Positions 31,545-43,118 of a stretch of DNA of 64,000 bases are shown one piece after another (position 1 is the stretch's first letter; each line of letters begins with the position of its first letter). The DNA is from Bromus sterilis. Its lineage: Eukaryota; Streptophyta; Magnoliopsida; Poales; Poaceae. The translations under genes and the position numbers were made by a program. The notes under the pieces are model-generated. The model was not told the origin of the DNA. It ran no database searches and saw nothing but the letters and a program-made list of their open reading frames with translations. Location of the stretch: contig OX465600.1 of assembly GCA_950022295.1 (NCBI GenBank), positions 23,225,282 through 23,289,281 on the forward strand, written 5' to 3'.

Positions 31545-32831
31545 TGTTAGACCAAGTATGTGATCAGAGGGGGAGGGGGTGAATGATCACTTCAAATTTT
31601 CACATGAAACTTTGAAGTGAAGCATAACATGGCAGCCGAAACTATTTAACAGGAAGGAATTCATAGAAGCAGAATGTAATCGAAGCAGAACATAGCGAAT
31701 CAAAAGCAACAAATCAATTGCATCGAAGCATAACTCTGAAGCAATTGACAAACAGAATGTAAGTGCGGAAGGTAAAACGAACTCTTGACTCGGCGATGTT
31801 TGTTCGACCAGTTCACACTCTGCAAAGTGCTACGTCTGGTTGGAGGGACTTGTGATTGAACACAGGAGCTAACCTCTCTCCGTCCATATCTCCACTGCAC
31901 CAAACTCCTTGAGCTTGGTCAGTTCTTCACTCTTGGTTGATTATTGAGGAAATCACCGAAACCTTTGACAAACTGGACTTCGAGGCGACAATAACTCTTC
32001 GCTCTCTGAAGAACAACTCTCTAACCGTCTGGGAGAATTGCAGTTCTCCAAGATAAAAAGGCTAGCAAACTTCTTCCTAAGTCATAATGATTCAACTCAG
32101 ATCAATAGGACTTATGCTTCGGTGGATGGGTTTGTGATGTGCTTCGGTGGGGTTGCTCTCTCTCTTTCCTCTGCAGGAATTCAAACGTGGAGCAGCCACC
32201 CGGCCAATGAGGGCGGGGGTGGGGTATTTATAGGCAGCAATCCCAAGGTGCGAAAAGACTGAAGTGACCCAATGTGACAGCTTGACACCTGTCCCCAACG
32301 GTCATATTTCCAATCAATGCGCAACTTTACTTGCGGTCCAAGTAAAGATGACTCACGGACTTGGTTCTGCTTCAGAAGCCGAAAGAACAAAGTCTTCGCT
32401 GGTGAAGCATTACCTAGCTCACATGAGATTTCTTCGGTTCAGGTTTCTCATTGGTTTTGATTTGATCTGAGTCTTTTCATCAAAACCTTCGGAGTACATT
32501 TGCTAAACCCCTCTTGATAGTACGGTTTTTCCTATGACTCAAAGAAGTAAAAAGAACTACGCAAAAACAACTAAGTCTTGCGCCATCTTGATCAACTTCT
32601 TCGATAGAATGTGCTTCAGGATTCCTTATCTTTTTAGGGGTCGACATCCGTGATGTGCTTCGCTCCAGAGGATATGCTTCGGTAACTTAGTAAATCTTCG
32701 TTGAAGCTTTATCACCAACCTATAACATCAGGAACCTAACCATCTGTTTCACACTAGAAAAATTGTTAGTTCCTCTACTGTTTTGATCAACAATATCCAA
32801 AACTCATGAGGGATATAACTTTGCTCTTACA
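31545..32831 (-). repeat. C1 5' LTR
   Basis: 1287 bp and near-identical to 18815-20101, with 4 differences counted. It provides the promoter for gag-pol on the minus strand. Confidence 0.95.
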
Positions 32832-32836
32832 ATAGG
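32832..32836. repeat. Target-site duplication of C1, right copy (atagg)
   Basis: Matches 18810-18814. Confidence 0.95.
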
Positions 32837-34418
32837 TGTATTATTTTGGGAAATCCGTGTGTATTTTCAAAACCTACAAAACTAGTTGAGAACTCTAGCT
32901 ACTAGATGGATCACTAATCTTTGGAGGGATCGAATATTAGAGAACACTCACGTACCATGAGTCGAGGATGCGCAAGGATAACGAAACCCCCATACACTCC
33001 TCCTCGGGGTACTTGTCTCTTTGTGAACCTCCTTTTTAGATTGAGAGTTACCGATAATAAGTGCATGAGTTCTTCGGACTAATGTAAGTATTGAAAGTTG
33101 ACACTTCCACCTTCCCATATTTTGCTAGCCTCTCCCGTGCCGTGCATTGCCTTCTTCTCACTCTGAGAGTTGGTGTCCAACTTCGCCGGTACATCCAAAC
33201 CCTTGGCATGATACGCTCTGTCATCATAAACCTCCTTATATCTTTCCTCAAAACAGCCACCATACCTACCTATCAAGGCATTTCCATAGCCTTTCCGAGA
33301 TATATTGCCATGCAACATCCACCTCTTCATGACTTGATCTTCATGTCATACATGTTCGTGCTACACTGACAGCGACATACATTGCATACATCATGGTAGT
33401 TACATCTTCTTTATGATTTTGAGTACCTTGTAAAGTGTGAAAGATCTCCTTTACCTTCTTGTAAAATAGAGTGTTGCCCTTAAGTGAGGAAAAGATCCCA
33501 AAGTGGACACAATAAAAGATCCCAAAGAGGACAAATGAGAGTTAAATAGAAAGAGCCATTGAGGCAACAAAAAAATACAAAAAAATAGAAAAAAGAGAAA
33601 AAGAAATAAAAAGAGAGAAAGGGGCAACACTACTATCCTTTTGAGAGATCCACACTAGTACTCCCTTTATATCCTTGTACTCCATAGAGATGATCATTAT
33701 GCATATAGCTATGTGGGGACCTTCACACTATAGAACTTGGCTTGCATATTCCAAGGATGAGCCTCCTCAAACGAGCTCTAGGTCTTCATGAGCGAGCAAG
33801 TTAGATGCCCCCCCACTAGTTTCATTGGAGAGCTTCCTAGCTCGTATGTTCAATCGTTGCATGGCAATCCCTACTCCTCACATCATATCTATCATTTGGG
33901 ATCTCTTGCCTATGATTGTCCTCATTGATGTGAGCCTTTCTCATCCTTTTTGTCTTCCTCCTCCGAACTTCTCTCTTTGCCATCCTAAGTGTCAACTCTC
34001 GTACTTACGCTCATCCATTGCATGAGTGCTCAAAATATTCAAAAAGGAGTGGATCAAATTGACTTGTACCTGGCTAGTGGTCTAGGGACGAGTCAAGATA
34101 AGATTCCAGAAAAAGACCAAGTGTGAAACTTTAATAGATTGAGTTCTCAACAAATAAATTGTTTTTCTCGTATTCCCTATCCCCCTTCTTGCACGCAAAC
34201 ACCATTTGGAGACATTCGAGTCACGGACAGCGAGAGCTTTTGCACCTAATGTTCTTTTGTTACTTGTTTCAATGCTAATATAGACTCTTGCATGTTATGA
34301 CTTCAATTGAGTTTCTAACCTTAATTGCTTTACTTTTCAAAGTTCTTATATGGTTGCTAGCATGTCACCACAGAAATTATGCCGTTATCATTTACCTACT
34401 CGAGGACGAGCAGGAATT
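32837..34418 (+). other. G2 3' non-coding region, distal part
   Basis: No confirmed gene. It holds a conserved block with open frames on both strands (33079-33369), a low-complexity purine-rich tract of A runs and GAGAAA units (33566-33626), and CGAGGACGAGCAGGAATT just before the polypurine tract. The same order occurs inverted in G4, G5 and G6. Confidence 0.7.
33079..33369. other. Conserved block with sense and antisense open frames
   Basis: The sense frame (33091-33369 +, containing STFPYFASLSRAVHCLL) and antisense frame (33330-33079 -, containing GNALIGRYGGCFEERYKE) are both open. Both remain open in G5 (45801-46149) and G6 (55591-55939), and partly in G4 (41161-41442). It could be a captured sequence or simply recent common ancestry. 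No family recognised. Confidence 0.4.
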
Positions 34419-34432
34419 AAGCTTGGGGATGT
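34419..34432 (+). promoter_or_regulatory. G2 polypurine tract
   Basis: AAGCTTGGGGATGT directly before the 3' LTR. Confidence 0.88.
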
Positions 34433-36076
34433 TGATACGTCCAAAACGTATCTATAATTTCTTCTTGCTCCATGGATGTCTTGTGTGATATTGCTATGAT
34501 CTAGATACACTTTCATACACTTTTGATCATATTTGGACTAACCTATTAACTCAGTGCACCACAGTGACAGTTCCTATTTTCTGCTGTTTTTCTATTTCAG
34601 TTTTCCCCCATATAAAAAGTGCCAGAAAAATTCCGGGAAAAATATATGAAAAATCAGCGTACAGGAAGCTTCGCGAAGAGCCCGAGTGGGGCCAGAGGGG
34701 AGCCAGGGGTGGCCCAGGCGGCCACCCGGCGCGGCCCCACCCCTAGCCGCGCCAGGGGGGCGCCTGGGGCCCCTGGTCCACCTCTAGCTGCCCCCTTCGC
34801 CTATATGTTCTCCGTCACGGGAAACTTCCGGGGCGAGAACCCTTTTTCGCGATCTCTCCTCTGTTCCGCCGCCGCCGCGCTTCTGAGATCGGGAGAACCA
34901 GAAGACCTCTTCCCGGCACCCTGCCGGAGGGAGGGCCGATCTCCGGGAGTCTCCTCTCCACCATGGATTCTCCCGGATGTCTCGTGAGTAGTTTTCCTTG
35001 GACCATGGGTCCGTGATCAGTAGCTATGTGATGTTCTCCTCCCCTCTTTGTTCTTCATGGTTTAGACCTCGTGAGATGCCTTACATGATCGAGGCACTTT
35101 TGTAATATTTCTGCTGTTGATATGCTGAGTTTGATGGGATCTGATGGATTATGAGATTATGTTCAGATTGTGATTGAGTAATATATTTGGTTTTTATCTC
35201 TTATATTTTTGTTCCTAAGTAATTCTTGCATGTTCTCCGTTGCTGTTTATTGCTTTGGCCAAGTAGTAGGTAGTAACCCCAAGAGGGAACGTTATGCTCG
35301 ATTGTGGGTTCATGCCCCCCGATGACACGCTTGAGTGAAAGAAACATGAGTCTAGGGGATGTGTTGTTTCCACAAGGGGGAAAACATCGGTGCTTGTAAC
35401 CGCGGTTGCAAGGATTGTTTACTTTATGCAAAGTGCTTTTTAATGAAGTTGTCTGTTGCTTTGGGTTTACACTTTGGGTGGGGCTCGCAACTTAATACCA
35501 GCGAGATGTTCTGGATAGATATCTCAAGGTGGATGATTAGTAGTAGATGTAGTTGGATTTTGGTCTACTTATTTTGGTGTACCGCCCGTGCTTTTGAGCC
35601 TCTTCCTTTCTTTTGTAGCATAGTTAGCATTGCGGTGCGTTCATAATCCGGTCAATTGCCCTTCTGTAATTTGTTTACCTCGCATAGCAGTTTTATCATC
35701 TTTTGGGAGAGAGACATCACTAGTGAACATCACGTATCCCGGTCCATATCCTCATTACTGTTTCCACGCTCATTTACTTTGCTGCTTTTACTTTCAGTTG
35801 CTATCATTATCCCTTGTGTTTGATCCTTTGTGAACAACAAGACCGGAGATATTGACAACCTCTCTGAACTTCGTTGGGAACAAAGTTATTTGTGTCTGTG
35901 TGCAGGTCCGCGTCAGTTGCGCCGCTGACACCTACTTATCATCTCTGGAGTCCTACTGGAGACAAACCTTGGTATCTTTACTGAAGGAAATTTGCTGCTG
36001 TGCTACATCGCGCCTTCCACTTGGGGCTCACCAACGAAGGGCGAGAAGACTACACCCGTCAACTCTCGCGCCATCA
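34433..36076 (+). repeat. G2 3' LTR (1644 bp)
   Basis: TGATACGTCC...CGCGCCATCA. It keeps donor GT at 34984 and acceptor TGTGTGCAG|GTCC ending at 35905, 922 nt apart. Several substitutions separate it from the 5' LTR, so G2 is clearly older than C1. Confidence 0.93.
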
Positions 36077-36081
36077 CTCCT
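36077..36081. repeat. Target-site duplication of G2, right copy (ctcct)
   Basis: Matches 13726-13730. Confidence 0.95.
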
Positions 36082-36766
36082 CGACAGAGTTAACCTTCTT
36101 ACCGGTTGGAGATCTCTCGGTGTGCCATTGCGAGTAGTTCATCATCATCTCATCTAGTAGTTTTGTGGCAGAACCAAGCGTGGTTGACATAAAAGTTCCT
36201 CCCGCGGCCGAATCTAACAGGTTCCGCGAGGTGAAGTTCAAGCCTGCATAAAAAGTCTGGATAACCATCCAGGTAGTCAGTCCATGTGTGGGGCAGTTCT
36301 TGACAAGCGTATTCATACGTTCCCATTCCTGGGCAACGTGTTCATTATCCAATTGCCTGAAATTCATAATGTTACTCCGCAATTGAATAATTTTAGCAGG
36401 GTGATAGTACTTCCCTATAAAAGCATCTTTGCATTTACTCCAAGAATCGATACTGTTCTTGGGCAAAGATTGTAGCCACTCCTTGGCTCTTCCTCTCAAA
36501 GAGAAAGGAAAAAGCTTCAGCTTGAAGATGTCTCATTCCACTTCCTTGTACTTCTGCATGTCGCATAGCTTGATAAAGTTGTTTAGGTGCAAGGCAACAT
36601 CTTCTCCTGCTTCTGAGAATTGATCTTTCATAACAAGGTTAAGCAAAGCAGGTTTAATCTCATAAGAAGGTGCTGAAGTGGCAGGTGGAGCAATAAGAGT
36701 GCAGATAAAGTCACTGTTGTTGTGACTAGTGAAGTCACACAACTTAGTGTTTTCATTGGAACCCAT
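36082..36766 (-). pseudogene. gag: G3 gag, N-terminal part (one in-frame stop)
   Basis: It starts at ATG 36766 (MGSNENTKLCDFTSH) and continues through the gag domain (RGRAKEWLQSLPKNSIDSW, DAFIGKYYHPAKI, QLDNEHVAQEWERM) to the G2 insertion. A TGA at 36535-36533 replaces the GGA codon present in G4 (EVDGD). The frame otherwise stays open and continues at 13730. Confidence 0.85.
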
Positions 36767-36892
36767 AGTAGCAGCAGGTATTTTTGGTATTTTTGATTAA
36801 GGACACAAAAGTAAAAACTGAAAGGTAAACTAACAAGACTAAAAAGCAACGGTAAAAGATAGTGTGCAACTCCCCTATCTTGTAGACTTGAG

Positions 36893-36910
36893 TCCCCGGA
36901 AACGGCGCCA
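36893..36910 (-). promoter_or_regulatory. G3 primer-binding site (tRNA-Asp, one mismatch)
   Basis: TGGCGCCGTTTCCGGGGA on the minus strand. One base differs from the canonical site. Confidence 0.85.
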
Positions 36911-36920
36911 GAAATTTGCT

Positions 36921-37563
36921 TGATGGCTTCTCGCCCCTCGTTGCTTACCCCAAGTGGAAGGTTTGAGATGCAGTGCAGCAGCAAGTTTCCCTCGGTGAAG
37001 ATACCAAGGTTATCGAACCAGTAGGACTCAGGAGATACAAGTAGGTGGCAACGTCGCCAGAAATTGCTTCCTGACTAGGGTGTTGTCGTGGACCTGCACA
37101 CAACAACAAATAACTTTGCTCCCAACGAGTACAGAGGAGTTGTCAATTCCTCCGGCCTTGTCGTTTACAAAGGATCAACGCAAGATATAAAAGGTGCAAA
37201 GGAAAGTAAAAGCTGAAAGTAAATTGAGGGTGTGAACAATAATGTGAAGATGGACCGGGGTCCCGTGATTTTTACTAGTGATGTCTCTCTCCCAAAATAC
37301 GATAAAAGTGCTAGCGAGGTAAACAAATCACAGTTGGGCAATTGACAGGATTATGAAGGCACCGCAATGCTAACTATGCCGCAAAGAAAGGAAGGGCTCA
37401 AAAGCAATGGGCAGTACGCCAAGGTAAGTAGACCGAAATCCATCTGCATCTACTACGAATCATCCACCTTGAGATATCTATCCAGAAAATCTCGCTGGTA
37501 TTAAGTTGCGAATTCCACCCAAAGTGTAAACTCAAAGCAACAGACAACTGCATTAAAAGAACT
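36921..37563 (-). repeat. G3 5' LTR, truncated
   Basis: It matches the first 640 or so bases (in + orientation) of the G4 LTR at 38371 onwards. It then stops abruptly after AAAAGAACT and passes into C2 coding sequence. About 1.0 kb of LTR, including its promoter, is missing. Confidence 0.9.
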
Positions 37564-38370
37564 CGGTAGTAAGTGTTTCTTTCTCAATAAGAAAGACCGG
37601 TTAGCTAAGTTTCAATCCAAAACAATTGAGGGTATATTTATTGGGTATGCGTCAAACTCTCATGCCTATAGGGTCTACAACAAATCCACCGGATGTGTTG
37701 AGGAAACTTGTGACGTGGAGTTTGATGAATTTAATGGCTCCCATGGGGAGCAAGTTGATCTAAGTGATGTAGGCAATAATGAAGATTCGTCTCAAGACAT
37801 CTTGGCTATGGGCATTGGAGATCTTGTGCCCATTGCTCAAGTTCCTAGAGATGATGAGGTGGGTGATGGGCCAAGTGTTCCACCACCACAAGCACCTCCT
37901 CCTACCACTCAAGATCTGATTGCTCATGAGGATCCCATTATCCAAGAACAAGAACAAGACCCTCCACAATCCGATGTGGTTGCTCAACCACATGTTGATG
38001 ATGCGGTTGATCCACGAGATCGGCTTGACCGCATTTGCTTTGGAGAAAATGATGAAATTGAAGAAGGCTCCGCCCTTGATGATGAACCAAATGTTGTTCA
38101 TGAGCCCGAATGGGTGGAGCCTATTGAAACTCCAACTTGTATCATGCCATTGGTGGCTAGGCGTGTTGACGTTGACAAGATTCTCACGGGATTGGGGCAA
38201 CGTATAGTTACTCGTCGTCAACTTATGAACTTTTGTGCTCACTTCTCGTTTGTGTCTTGCATTGAACCACTTAGGGTTGAACAAGCACCTGAGGATGCGG
38301 ATTGGCTCATTGCAATGCAAGATGAGCTCACTAGTTTCACCCGGAATGAAGTATGGTCTCTCGTGGAGAG
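37564..38370 (+). pseudogene. pol: C2 integrase C-terminal region and linker to RT
   Basis: The open frame begins in the Copia integrase C-terminal motif (GSKCFFLNKKDRL, TIEGIFIGYASNSHAYRVYN). It passes through the acidic Pro-rich linker (PPPQAPPPTTQDL) and reaches the RT N-terminus (DWLIAMQDELTSFTRNEVWS). The left end is an abrupt junction with the G3 LTR; the right end is the G4 insertion after GTGGAGAG. Confidence 0.88.
38366..38370. repeat. Target-site duplication of G4, left copy (gagag)
   Basis: gagag precedes TGATGG of G4 and recurs at 61855-61859. The joined reading frame is restored. Confidence 0.95.
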
Positions 38371-40016
38371 TGATGGCTTCTCGCCCCTCGTTTGTTACCC
38401 CAAGTGGAAGGTTTGAGATGCAGTGCAGCAGCAAGTTTCCCTCGGTGAAGATACCAAGGTTATCGAACTAGCAGGACTCAGGAGATACAAGTAGTTGGCA
38501 AAGTCGCCAGAAATTGCTTCCTGACTAGGGTGTTGTCGTGGACCTGCACACAGCAACAAATAACTTTGCTCCCAACGAGTACAGAGGAGTTGTCAATTCC
38601 TCCGGCCTTGTCGTTTACAAAGGATCAACGCAAGAGATAAAAGGTGCAAAGGAAAGTAAAAGCTGAAAGTAAATTGAGGGTGTGAACAATAATGTGAAGA
38701 TGGACCAGGGTCCCGTGATTTTCACTAGTGATGTCTCTCTCCCAAAAGACGATAAAAGTGCTAGCGAGGTAAACAAATCACAGTTGGGCAATTGACAGGA
38801 TTATGAAGGCACCGCAATGCTAACTATGCTGCAAAGAAAGGAAGGGCTGAAAAGCAATGGGCAGTACGCCAAGGTAAGTAGACCGAAATCCATCTGCATC
38901 TACTACGAATCATCCACCTTGAGATATCTATCCAGAACATCTCGCTGGTATTAAGTTGCGAATCCCACCCAAAGTGTAAACTCAAAGCAACAGACAACTG
39001 CATTAAAAGAACTTTGCGTAAAGTAAACAATCCTTGCAACCGCAGGTACAAGCACCGTTGTTTTATCCCTGGTGGCAACAGCACATCCCCTAGTCTCATG
39101 TTTCTGTCACTCAAGCTAGACATCAAGGGGCTGAACCCACAATCGAGCATAACGCTCTCTCTTGGAATTGAAAATAAATACTTGGCCAAAGCAAATACCG
39201 CAACGGAGAACATGCAAGAATTTACTCAAGAACAAAATATAAAAGAGAAGAACCAAATATATTACTCATCACAATCTGAACATAGTCTCATAATCCATCA
39301 GATCCCAACAAACTCAGCATAGCAACAGCAGAAATTACATAGATGCCTCGATCATGTGAGGCAGCTCATGAGGACTCGAAAGTGGAAGCACAAAAGGGGG
39401 AGAGATAGATCACATAGCTACTGGTCATAGACCCATGGTCCAAGGGAAACTACTCACGGTACATACGGGAGGCGTCCATGGCTATGGAGGGTCTCCCGGA
39501 GGGGGTAGCTTCTCCCGGCAGGGTGCCGGAGCAGCTTCTCCAGGCAGCCCCGATCTAGAAACGGCGGCGGCGGCGGCGGCTTAACAGTGGCGAGATCGCG
39601 AAAGAGGAGTCTGTATTAGGGGTTTCCACCCCGAGGGGTAAATATACGCGAAGGGGGGCGTCGAGGGGACCAACGAGGCCGTCAGGAGGGTCCCTTGCGC
39701 AGCCCAGGGTGGGGCCGCGCCACCTGCCCTCCTGGCTGCCTGGTGGTGGCCCCCCTTCCCTATCTTGGTGATTACGGAAGCTTCTGTTGCGCTGATTTTT
39801 TATTTATTTTTCCCGGAATTTTTGGAGCACTTTTAATGGCCGGAAAACCTGAAAGACAAAAACAGCAGAAAACAGAAACTGGCAACCGGGTGCACTGAGT
39901 TAATAGGTTAGTCCAAATAGGTTCAAAAGTGTATGAAAGTTCAAGCAAAACATGGCAAAGTCACACAAAACATGCATGGAACAAGCAGAAATTATAGATA
40001 CGTTTGGGACGTATCA
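38371..40016 (-). repeat. G4 3' LTR (1646 bp)
   Basis: Full LTR ending GATACGTTTGGGACGTATCA on the + strand, the reverse complement of the TGATACGTCC start. It is followed by the polypurine tract. Confidence 0.93.
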
Positions 40017-40030
40017 ACATCCCCAAGCTT
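40017..40030 (-). promoter_or_regulatory. G4 polypurine tract
   Basis: AAGCTTGGGGATGT on the minus strand, adjoining the 3' LTR. Confidence 0.88.
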
Positions 40031-42867
40031 AATTCCTGCTCGTCCTCAAGTAGGTAAATGATAACAAGCATAATTTCTGTGGTGACATGCCACACAACCA
40101 TAAAAGGACTTTTAAGTAAAGCAATCAAAGCATGCAATTCAATTCAAGTCTTAACAAGCAAGAGTCTATATAAGCATTGACACAAGCAACAAAAGAACAA
40201 AAGGTGCAAGAGCTCTCGCTGTGCGTGACTCGAATGTCTCCAGATGGTGTTTGCGTGCAAGCAAGGGATAGGGAAATACGAGAGAAAAAATAAGGTTGTT
40301 GAGAACAACTATCTACTAAAGTTTCACACTTGGTCTCCTTTGGATTCTTATCTGGACTCGTCCCCAGAAAACTAGCCAGGTACAAGTCAAACTGATCCAC
40401 TCCCTTTCGATATTTTGAGCACTCATGCAATGGATGAGCGTGAGCAAGAAAGTTGACACCTAAAAGGCGAAACAGAAAGAAGGTGGAGGAGGAAGACAAA
40501 AATGTGTGAAAGGCTCACATCAATGAGGACAATCATAGGCGAGAGAAGGCCATATGATAGATATGATGTGAGGAGTAGGGATTGCCATACAACGGATGCA
40601 CATGTGAGCTAAAAGCTCTCCAAGGGAACTAGTGGGGGTGCATCTAACTTTCTTGCTCAAGAAGACCTAGAACTCGTTTGAGGAGGCTCATCATTGGAAT
40701 ATACAAGCCAATTTCTATAGTGTGAAGGGTCCCCACATAGCTATATGCATGATGATGATCTCTATGGAGTACAAGGGATAGGAGATGTAGTACTAGTGTG
40801 GATCTCTCAAAAGGAATAGTAGTATGCCCCCTTCTCTCTTTTTATTTTTTTCTCTTTTTCTCTTTTTTATTTTTATTTTTTGGTGGCCTCAATGGATCTT
40901 TCTATTTAACTCTCATTTGTCCTCTTTGGGATCTTTTGATTTTTTCCTCTTTGGGATATTTTCCTCACTTTAGGGGCAATACTCTATATTTTACAAGAAT
41001 ATAGGAGATCTTTCACACTTTACAAAGGTACTCACATAAAGAAAATGTAACTATCATGATGCAAATGTATGCTTCTGCCAGGATAGCAGGATATGCAATG
41101 ATACTAGCGCGTCATGTAGCAATGATTAGGGCAAGGCCCAACTAGCATGCGGCTCATCGATCAAGCAAGTAGCATGTATGACATGAAGATCAAGTCCTGA
41201 GAAGGTGGATGTTGCATGGCAATGTATCTCGGAAAGGCTATGGAAATGCCTTGTAGGTAGGTATGGTGGCTGTTTTGAGAAAAGATATAAGGAGGCTTAT
41301 AAAGGTAGAGCGTATCGTGCCAAGGGTTTGGATGCACCGGCAAAGTATGCGCCAACTCTCGAGGTGAGAAAGGGCAATGCACGGTACTGAAGAGGCTAGA
41401 AAAAGTATAGGTGGGTGGAAGTGTCAACTTTCGAATACTCACATTAGTTCGAAGAACTCATGCACTTATTATCGGTAACTCTCAATCTAATCAGGAGGTT
41501 CACAAAGAGACAGGTACCCTGAGGAGGAGTGTATGGGGGTTTGGTTATCCTTGCGCATCCTCGACTCATGGTACGTGAGTGTACTCTAATATTCGAACCC
41601 TCCAGAGGTTAGTGATCCATCTAGTAGCTAGAGTTCTCAACAGGGGTTTTTGGTTTTCTAAAAACACACGGATTGCCCAAAATACGACATCTATCACTAA
41701 TAGGCAAGAGCTCTTGACACCATATGTTCAAACATTACTCTAGTCAATACCTCAAAACTATTGCAAGTTACTACTACAAAGAGAACAACAACTTTAACTA
41801 CCTACTTTCAGTCATGACACAGAACTCAGTGCAAAAGGAAAACTCTCTAACAAGATAAAACATGTAACCTATAGAAAGTTCAACCTAAGACAAAATAAAA
41901 GCTCTAGAAAAACTAAAGCACTACAACTAAACAGAACAGCAGCTAAGAAAAGAAAAAGAACAACTCACAGCTAAAAGAATAAGCATGCAAATCCTCTGAG
42001 GAGTTCTAGTTCAAGCGGAGCGTGAATATCTCCCACACAAAAGAGTAAGTTGGGGTCTAACTTGTTACTACAGAAAACAAAGCAAAAGAAAACTAAAAAC
42101 AAAACCTAAGAGCGAGACGCTCCAAGAATAGCACATAATGCAAGAAGTGATAAAAATATAGTGCAACGAGAGACGAACTGATAATTGTTGATGAAGAAGG
42201 GGATGCACGGGGGCATCCCCAAGCTTAGACGCTTGAGTATCCTTGAATATTTATTGGGGGTGCACATGGGCATCCCCAAGCTTGAGCGTTTGACCCTCCT
42301 GAATCTTCTTTCATCATCCTCCATCGCGCACTTGAAAACTCCCTTCATACATAACTCATTGTAGGCTGATTAGAGAGGTTAGCACCCTAATAAAATAATT
42401 TTACTCTACTGCAAATAAAGATAACCTTGAAGAGCTACTGTTTCTCAAGATTGCCAAAAAGTTTTTTCAAAGAAAAAGCAAGCTTAAGGTTTGCAAAAGT
42501 AAAGAGAGACAAAACGTGGCAGAATCTGTGAAAAACAGAACAGCAGGTTGTAAAGAATTTCTTAGGGATACTTCTGCAACTCAAATCAAAAAAATCAGAA
42601 CATACGACAGTTCCGTAATTGTATAGAGCACGCTGTGTAAAAAATTGAGCTCAAAAAGATGAACTGGGATTTTTCTCTGATTTTCTAGTCACGAGGACAA
42701 AATCTGTTTTCTGGACAGCATGTCACAACTTTTACTTCCCTTGTCGTATGAGGCCAAACTTGGCACAAAGCTTGAAAAGTAAAGATACAATGATGTTGAT
42801 ACAGTAGTAACAATCATGAAGACCACTAAGAACAGAACAAAAGCAAAAAGAAAAACCTAAATTCGTT
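40031..42867 (-). other. G4 3' non-coding region
   Basis: Collinear with the G2, G5 and G6 3' regions. From the LTR inward it holds a pyrimidine-rich tract (40825-40882 as read on +), the conserved sense/antisense open-frame block (41161-41442, partly broken), and paired PPT-like repeats (42208-42226 and 42270-42284). No gene supported. Confidence 0.7.
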
Positions 42868-42891
42868 GCGGGCTGCCTCCCGAAAGCGCTT
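42868..42891 (-). other. Conserved post-coding hairpin motif (G4)
   Basis: Same CGGGAGGCAGCCCG hairpin as at 17619-17641, just downstream of the protease stop in minus orientation. Confidence 0.5.
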
Positions 42892-42925
42892 CTTTAGAGC
42901 CATTAGCTAGGCTTAAAGCAGAAGA

Positions 42926-43113
42926 TCAAGTCTGTTCAAGAGAATAACTAGCCCGTGTGACGGACTCAAAAGGTAACTTAATCTTTTTCCTAGGGAAATG
43001 TTCCATCCCTTTCTTGAGAGGTAATTGGAATTTGATAGTTCCCTCTTTCATGTCAATGATAGCCCAACTGTGCGAAGAAAAGGACGTCCCAAAATAATTG
43101 GACAAGAAGGTTC
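42926..43113 (-). pseudogene. G4 protease C-terminal part (frameshifted, split by G5)
   Basis: It contains EPSCPIILGRPFLRTVG; a two-base deletion then shifts the frame before the IDMKEG and MEHFPRKKIKLPFE motifs. The stop is at 42926-42928. It continues the protease frame at 50651 once G5 is removed. Confidence 0.8.
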
Positions 43114-43118
43114 ACATT
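43114..43118. repeat. Target-site duplication of G5, left copy (acatt)
   Basis: acatt precedes TGATGGCG of G5 and recurs at 50646-50650. Confidence 0.95.

Larger units (their letters stand above)
18815..32831 (-). mobile_element. C1: young Sirevirus-like Copia element (14.0 kb) with a third ORF
   Basis: Two 1287-bp LTRs (18815-20101, 31545-32831) flank, in minus-strand order, a tRNA-Met primer-binding site, gag, pol (protease-integrase-RT-RNase H), a 1298-residue ORF and a polypurine tract. An atagg duplication flanks it. I count 4 differences between the LTRs (18981, 19618, 19728, 20032 against the second copy). At the commonly used grass LTR rate of 1.3e-8 per site per year that is roughly 0.1 million years, so this is the youngest datable element here. 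Domain order and the large 3' ORF suggest the Sirevirus lineage, Maximus-like; not verified. Confidence 0.93.
13731..36076 (+). mobile_element. G2: gag-protease-only Gypsy element hosting Copia C1
   Basis: LTRs at 13731-15376 and 34433-36076, a tRNA-Asp primer-binding site, one gag-protease frame and a terminal polypurine tract. It is bounded by ctcct duplications. Without C1 it is about 8.3 kb. No reverse transcriptase, RNase H or integrase is present, so it is non-autonomous. Its LTR subtype (ends CGCGCCATCA) is shared with G5, but G5 carries a different coding cassette. Confidence 0.93.
12813..37563 (-). mobile_element. G3: Athila-lineage Gypsy element, minus strand (5' half; split by G2, cut by G1)
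   Basis: Visible segments are 12813-13730 (gag C-terminal half) and 36077-37563 (gag N-terminal half, primer-binding site, truncated 5' LTR). Together they are collinear with G4. G2 (13731-36076) lies between them with a ctcct duplication. G1 interrupts the left end, so the protease, 3' non-coding part and 3' LTR of G3 should lie left of the window beyond G1. The outer LTR end is lost at 37563. Confidence 0.85.

Noticed and set aside
33566..33626. A-rich/GAGAAA tract as a microsatellite or CRISPR-like repeat
   Set aside because: It is irregular low-complexity sequence without a fixed unit or spacers, and its counterpart occurs at the same place in G4, G5 and G6.
36921..40016. 36921-37563 and 38371-40016 as the two LTRs of one element
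   Set aside because: Both are minus strand. The first adjoins a primer-binding site on its left (a 5' LTR) and the second adjoins a polypurine tract on its right (a 3' LTR), so they belong to different elements, G3 and G4.
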